Source: an uncultured Alphaproteobacteria bacterium
Lineage (GTDB): Bacteria > Pseudomonadota > Alphaproteobacteria > RF32 > CAG-239
Reading direction: 5' to 3'
Assembly: GCA_934255405.1 (NCBI GenBank)
Contig: CAKQNT010000004.1
Coordinates: 1-64,000 of the forward strand
DNA: 64,000 nt
The position numbers were made by a program, and so were the translations under genes. Of the stretch, positions 59,835 through 64,000 are shown one piece after another (the first letter of the stretch is position 1; each line of letters starts with the position of its first letter). The notes beneath the pieces are model-generated. The model was not told the DNA's origin and made no database searches. It worked only from the letters and a program-made list of their open reading frames with translations.

Positions 59835-60038
59835 TTAAAGCTCATCAATGAGCTCCTTGATATCCTTCAAATTTTCAGGAGTTCCCTTCTCCTTTATAAC
59901 CTCGGCAAACGCCTCCATCTTGGACTTGAGGTTACTAGCCTTTTCTTGATTAGGATGGACCCGAAGCACATCAACGGCATTTGAGAACATCCAGAGACGA
60001 AATGCAATCTCGCCTTTCTCATTAAAATACTTGTTCAT
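59835..60038 (-). CDS. Hypothetical protein, 67 residues
   Basis: A small helical cytoplasmic protein (MNKYFNEKGEIAFRLWMFSN...KDIKELIDEL), no family recognised. A TATAGA box lies about 20 bases upstream and a terminator directly follows, which supports it as a single-gene unit. No strong ribosome site, so translation may be leaderless or weak. Confidence 0.5.
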   Translation of the reverse strand: MNKYFNEKGEIAFRLWMFSNAVDVLRVHPNQEKASNLKSKMEAFAEVIKEKGTPENLKDIKELIDEL

Positions 60039-60086
60039 ATAAATAATTTTTTCTATAGCAAATCTACATACTCAAATTTTAGCAAA

Positions 60087-61091
60087 TCATTTTTTTGTAT
60101 ATGATATTTTTATAAAATAAAACAATCTAATATATCTTTTTTTGCCATCCTTTTTTTTGCTATATATGTACCTAAACAAAGATGTTTCTTCTTTGAGTTT
60201 TTTAATTAATTTATTTAGGATTTTTTCATTGTTTAACAATGATGCGGCTCTCATATTCATGGAAAAGAGCTTTAGAGAATCTTTGAAATTCAGTGAGTTT
60301 ATCGTTGATATAACCCAAGATATGAGAATTTTAGGACTTTCTTTGTCATGCCAATAACGATCTAAATATTCAGTAACAATTTTAATTTGTCTGATTCTAT
60401 TATTCGAAATATTATCTCCGTGGCGGCGATAATAGCAAGTCGGCTCGCGCATTATCTCATATGTATATTGAGGATTGTCTTTAATATAATTAAAAACCTT
60501 GGTACGAAGAACTATATCATCACCGCTCATATCTTCATCAAAACCGCCTACAGTGTCAACTATACTTTTTCTGAAGAATGTTCCTTGAATATAAAAAGCG
60601 CCAAATTCCTCATATTCCAAATTTAGTAAATCATCTATAGTAGTAGACATCATGGTATTAAGTTTCAGTTCCGGAACCGTATTAATTTTATTGCCATTGC
60701 TGTCTATACCACATACCTTGGATGAAGCTATAAATGCTAAATTTGAATTTTCAGATAATTTTGTAATGCATTGTTTTATTTTGTCTGAGCACAATACATC
60801 ATCAAAAGACATAAATGTTATAAACTGCCCTTTTGCTTGTTTTAGGCCAACATTAAAATTATGACCAACATTGCCGGTATTCTCTTGTAAAATCACATTC
60901 ATTGGAATTGGGCTAGTCGCTTGCAATTCTTTTAAGATTTCCGCACTATTATCTTTTGAGCCGTCATCAACTGCAATAACCTCTATATTTTTACAGTCAG
61001 CATCCCATATAGCTTTAAGATTATCCGCAATAAATTGTGCGTGATTATACCCCAAACAGCAAATTGATAGTAACACATTATTTGTATTCAT
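60087..61091 (-). CDS. Glycosyltransferase family 2
   Basis: A 334-residue GT-A-fold transferase. It has the N-terminal nucleotide-sugar core (LSICCLGYNHAQFIADNLKAIW, VIAVDDGSKDNSAEIL), the metal motif in FMSFDDVLCSD, and a second half with GFDEDMSGDDIVLR and YYRRHGDNIS. There are no membrane helices. It overlaps the preceding aminotransferase gene by 14 bases, so the pair probably adds an amino-sugar or other sugar to a surface glycan, O-antigen or flagellin. The acceptor is not visible. Confidence 0.87.
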   Translation of the reverse strand: MNTNNVLLSICCLGYNHAQFIADNLKAIWDADCKNIEVIAVDDGSKDNSAEILKELQATSPIPMNVILQENTGNVGHNFNVGLKQAKGQFITFMSFDDVLCSDKIKQCITKLSENSNLAFIASSKVCGIDSNGNKINTVPELKLNTMMSTTIDDLLNLEYEEFGAFYIQGTFFRKSIVDTVGGFDEDMSGDDIVLRTKVFNYIKDNPQYTYEIMREPTCYYRRHGDNISNNRIRQIKIVTEYLDRYWHDKESPKILISWVISTINSLNFKDSLKLFSMNMRAASLLNNEKILNKLIKKLKEETSLFRYIYSKKKDGKKRYIRLFYFIKISYTKK

Positions 61092-62166
61092 TTAGCACCT
61101 CAACAATTTTTTTTACCTCTTCATTAGTCAGCACCGGTGACATAGGCAAGCTCAACTCTTCACGATGGATTTTTTCTGATACCGGAAATGACATATCTTT
61201 CCATTCACAGTACGCTCCTTGTTTATGTGGAGGAGTTGGATAATGAATATTAATCTGAATCCCGTTTTCCTCCAAATATTTTGCAAGTTTATCTCGTTCT
61301 GGGGTCAAAATGGCAAATATATGCCATACATGAGCTGTTTCATCATAAATTTTCGGTAAAGTGATTTGTGAATTTTTTATATTTTCACGATAATATTTTG
61401 CAATTTGGCGGCGTCTTTGATTATCCTCATCAAGATATTTAAGTTTAACCCCCAATACAGCCGCTTGTATTTCATCCATACGAGAGTTAACCCCTTTATA
61501 TATATGGTGATATTTTTTATCTGATCCATAGTTTGCAATTGCCTTAATCTTGTTGTAAAGATTTTCGTCATTAGTTGTAACACCTCCGGCATCTCCTAAA
61601 GCACCAAGATTTTTCCCCGGATAGAAGCTAAATGCCGCCGCGTCTCCTAAGTTTCCGACCCTTTTCCCTTCATAGATAGCACCGTGCGCTTGTGCGGCAT
61701 CCTCTATTATTTTTAAATTATATTTCTTGGCAATTTCCCAAATTTTTTTCATCTGAACAGCTTGACCATACAGATGGACAACAATTATTGCTTTTGTGTT
61801 AGGGGTGATTTTTTGTTCAATCAGGTCAGGATTTATATTGAAAGTATTAATGTCTGGCTCCACCAGCACCGGAACACAACCATTTTCTGATATAGCCAAA
61901 ATAGTTGCTATATAAGTATTTGCCGGTACAATTATTTCATCACCATTGCCAAAACCATATGCACGAATAATCAAATTAATAGCATCAAGACCATTAGCAA
62001 CGCCCAGCGCGTACTTTGTTCCACAATACGAGGCAAATTTCTTAGAAAATTCTTCGTTTTCTTTGCCCTGCAGATACCATCCGCAATCTAGAATTGACTT
62101 GAATTTTGCATCAAATTCCGCACGAAAGCGTTCATTGATTTTATGTAAATCTAAAAATTTAATCAT
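61078..62166 (-). CDS. DegT/DnrJ/EryC1-family sugar aminotransferase
   Basis: A 362-residue PLP enzyme that aminates a nucleotide-linked keto-sugar. The PLP Lys is in AAFSFYPGKNLGALGDAGGV (about residue 186), with the family marks EDAAQAHGA and YGSDKKYHHIYKGVNSRMDEIQA (in parts). It resembles the FdtB/QdtB group (C3 aminotransferases) in length and motifs, but the exact sugar cannot be fixed. AAGGAA precedes the ATG. It is first of a two-gene unit with the GT2. Confidence 0.88.
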   Translation of the reverse strand: MIKFLDLHKINERFRAEFDAKFKSILDCGWYLQGKENEEFSKKFASYCGTKYALGVANGLDAINLIIRAYGFGNGDEIIVPANTYIATILAISENGCVPVLVEPDINTFNINPDLIEQKITPNTKAIIVVHLYGQAVQMKKIWEIAKKYNLKIIEDAAQAHGAIYEGKRVGNLGDAAAFSFYPGKNLGALGDAGGVTTNDENLYNKIKAIANYGSDKKYHHIYKGVNSRMDEIQAAVLGVKLKYLDEDNQRRRQIAKYYRENIKNSQITLPKIYDETAHVWHIFAILTPERDKLAKYLEENGIQINIHYPTPPHKQGAYCEWKDMSFPVSEKIHREELSLPMSPVLTNEEVKKIVEVLNEYK

Positions 62167-62788
62167 ATCATTTCCTTAGGAATAAACATAGACAATAATC
62201 CAACTGCTTTTTATGCATTTTCTTCCCTTATTATCTTGTAGGTTGCTACAAATTTTACGATAGCAGATTTTATTAAACAAAGCGCAAATCACGTCCATCG
62301 TATAAAAACATAGCAACAAATTCGCTATCAGATATTAGGTCAGCGTTGCTCTCTCTGTTTTGAATCATTAACAAAAAATGGTGCAAATGGCAATCTTTAT
62401 TTTGCTGAGCACAACATAGCTTAAATATTTGTGTTTTACATATGAAACTATCCGCTTGAATAAATAGATTTTTTGGACAACTTTCGGTTGTTAATTTCTT
62501 TCACTCTGCTTATGGATAATTTTTTTCTTTTTAATTGAAAATAAAGAAGAGTTTTACGGTGAAGCAGCAAGGATGTATAACAATCTTGGCTTAAATGCAT
62601 ATATGTGCAGATAAATATATTGCTGATTGATTGCGCGCTGTCGGGCTACTTATCCTTGAGGAGCGGATTTATAATCAAGTGAGATAAAACACTTTACATT
62701 TGTGGAGTTTCGCCCTAAATTTGCCGTAAGCAAGATAACTTTATATCCGTCTAATGCGAAACTGTCATAAACTTTAGGAGACTACATT
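62167..62788. other. Gene-free stretch of about 620 bases
   Basis: AT-rich, with no convincing open frame, tRNA or terminator. A TATAAT (about 62671) may belong to the OmpA-family gene that follows. Confidence 0.5.
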
Positions 62789-63433
62789 ATGAAAAATTCT
62801 TTTATTTGCAGTTTGTTGTCCGTTGCCATACTTTCGGCCTGCGCAACTGATCCTTACACCGGTGAGAGCAAGGTTTCTAAAACCGCATGGGGAACCGCAA
62901 TCGGCACTGCGGCCGGAGCCGGAATCGGCGCTCTGGTCGGCGGTAAAAAAGGCGCATTAATCGGTGCCGGAATTGGTGCCGCCGCAGGTGTGGGAACCGG
63001 CGCATATATGGATATTCAGGCACGCAAACTACGGGCTGAATTGGTGGGCACCGGAGTTCAGGTAAAACAAGAAAACGGAATGGTATATCTGATTATGCCG
63101 GGGAATATCACCTTTGACACCAATGATGTGTATATTAAACCGGCATTTCAGCCGGTGTTGGACTCAATTGCCAAAGTGATTGTTGAGTACAACAAAACCG
63201 CCGTACAAATTTCAGGCCACACCGACAACACCGGCACTGACGCTATCAACAATTCTTTGTCACAGCGCCGCGCCAACGCAGTTATGAACTATCTGAATCT
63301 GCGCGGAGTTGCCGCCAACCGCATGATTGCCACCGGTTTTGGCTCCAAGAGCCCGATTGCTTCTAACGCAACTGCGGCCGGCCGCGAACAGAACCGCCGT
63401 GTTGAAATTGCGCTGATTAGCCAACAGCAATAA
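62789..63433 (+). CDS. OmpA-family lipoprotein with glycine zipper
   Basis: A 214-residue protein with signal peptide and lipobox LSAC (Cys18). The glycine-zipper segment (GTAIGTAAGAGIGALVGGKKG, GAGIGAAAGVGTGAYM, about 32-75) may cross or associate with the membrane. The C-terminal OmpA peptidoglycan-binding domain (ITFDTNDVYIKPAFQPVLDSIAK, ISGHTDNTG, LSQRRANAVMNYL, NRRVEIAL) is complete. It tethers the outer membrane to the cell wall. TAGGAG precedes the ATG. Confidence 0.93.
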   Translation: MKNSFICSLLSVAILSACATDPYTGESKVSKTAWGTAIGTAAGAGIGALVGGKKGALIGAGIGAAAGVGTGAYMDIQARKLRAELVGTGVQVKQENGMVYLIMPGNITFDTNDVYIKPAFQPVLDSIAKVIVEYNKTAVQISGHTDNTGTDAINNSLSQRRANAVMNYLNLRGVAANRMIATGFGSKSPIASNATAAGREQNRRVEIALISQQQ

Positions 63434-63454
63434 GATACTGCAAATTCAAAGCCT

Positions 63455-63487
63455 AAGCTCTCCTCACCCAGAGGAGAGCTTTTTTTG
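63455..63487 (+). terminator. Terminator of the OmpA-family gene
   Basis: AAGCTCTCCTC-ACCCA-GAGGAGAGCTT (63455-63465, 63471-63481) then five more T. Confidence 0.95.
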
Positions 63488-63578
63488 TAAAAGATGTTGT
63501 AAAACCGTATTTTTTGTTTACATACCGCCTGAAACAGTGTATCATAATATAAGATTATGTTTGTGTGGGAGTAGAGCC

Positions 63579-64000
63579 ATGAATAAACGCGCGCTTTCTG
63601 TCTGTGTGCTGCTGATGTCGGTATTTATGATATCAGACATTGCTTATGCTAAAGTTTGGCTATTGCCTGATTATCAGGAAAGCGATCTTTTTTCTAAACG
63701 CACGGCGAACCACGGAACGAAAAATGGCGACGCTATCACCTGCTCCACCTATGGCGGAATAGCCGAAGCATCGCTTGGCAACGGGCAGGTTTGTTCAGGA
63801 ACTTTCAGCTTATCTAACGGCACCGCCTGCTGCTCTTCTTATAAGTGTTCCTCCGAATATAAATATAACCTCGACAACTGTCCCACCAGCAAAAATCTCC
63901 AATTATCCGGCTCCACTTGTGTTGATTCCAACAATGTCACTTGGCATACCGGATGCGGATGCAGCTCTGATTATCAGGCAACGGACAGCATCTGCGAAAA
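63579..64000 (+). CDS. Cys-rich secreted protein, N-terminal part (runs off the window)
   Basis: At least 140 residues. Signal peptide MNKRALSVCVLLMSVFMISD, cleaved after AYA. The mature part has many Cys in irregular CC, CxC and CSSxYK patterns (TACCSSYKCSSEYKYNLDNC, TGCGCSSDYQATDSIC), typical of a repetitive, disulfide-rich surface or secreted protein. GGGAG lies eight bases before the ATG. No family can be named from the fragment. It would need a periplasmic disulfide system such as the DsbD-like protein at 8876. Confidence 0.8.
   Translation, partial: MNKRALSVCVLLMSVFMISDIAYAKVWLLPDYQESDLFSKRTANHGTKNGDAITCSTYGGIAEASLGNGQVCSGTFSLSNGTACCSSYKCSSEYKYNLDNCPTSKNLQLSGSTCVDSNNVTWHTGCGCSSDYQATDSICE

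Overview
The window looks like a chromosome segment of a low-GC, anaerobic, probably host-associated alphaproteobacterium. This is inferred from gene order and families, not from an rRNA. Alphaproteobacterial signatures are the yceD-rpmF-plsX-fabH-ihfA-merR block, the sspB + ribbon-helix-helix pair, dusB-trkA-hfq-hflX, recO-parC next to a DUF6898-type gene, sfsA-map-radC, and a circularly permuted two-piece tmRNA gene. Anaerobic signatures are a full Rnf complex, HydE (an [FeFe]-hydrogenase maturase), a flavodiiron protein, a PerR/Fur-type regulator and rubrerythrin. PagP, KdsA, BamE and OmpA-type proteins show a lipid A/LPS outer membrane, and flagellin genes show motility.

Layout. 1-1.8 kb: the 5' end of a flagellin gene running off the left edge, an outer-membrane barrel, and a family 5 uracil-DNA glycosylase. 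1.8-8.1 kb: an apbE-rseC-rnfBCDGEA operon (minus strand). 8.2-10.5 kb: a CDP-alcohol phosphatidyltransferase and a DsbD/ScsB-like thiol reductase. 10.5-23.8 kb: mostly minus-strand housekeeping genes (hflX, hfq, trkA, dusB, a 1.39-kilo-residue membrane-anchored coiled-coil protein, parC, recO, kdsA, pagP). 24.5-29.4 kb: two hypothetical genes, hydE, the flavodiiron/PerR/rubrerythrin oxygen-defence group and a cold-shock gene. 29.6-42.9 kb: a periplasmic helical protein, an archaeal/eukaryal-type proS, two EamA transporters, a beta-solenoid protein, tRNA-Pro(TGG), tRNA-Arg(TCT), marC, radC, map, sfsA and alaS. 43-47.3 kb: a flagellin gene with a large lectin-like insertion, set among direct repeats, followed by about 1 kb without genes that is rich in promoters, hairpins and terminators. 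47.3-55.6 kb: dut-thyA-folA, ssrA, sspB, bamE and the lipid/ribosome block. 55.6-64 kb: tRNA-Pro(GGG) with upstream tRNA-derived repeats, HD and NUDIX hydrolases, small orphan genes, a sugar aminotransferase/glycosyltransferase pair, an OmpA lipoprotein, and the start of a Cys-rich secreted protein.

The most unusual signals are in the DNA between genes. (1) Three tRNA genes are accompanied by duplicated tRNA pieces. Downstream of tRNA-Pro(TGG) and tRNA-Arg(TCT) the T-arm is copied as a perfect foldback, and a second T-arm copy is split in its loop by a 72- or 83-base insert. Both inserts carry the same two successive hairpins, whose stems differ by compensating changes. A truncated relative lies near 58.2 kb, and an upstream variant sits beside tRNA-Pro(GGG). 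(2) 46.25-47.16 kb looks like a locus of one or more new structured RNAs. (3) The flagellin gene looks like a recombination cassette. (4) The gene for the tmRNA tag is directly followed by the gene for the adaptor expected to read that tag. (5) A dispersed palindromic repeat family sits at gene ends and even supplies the proS stop codon.
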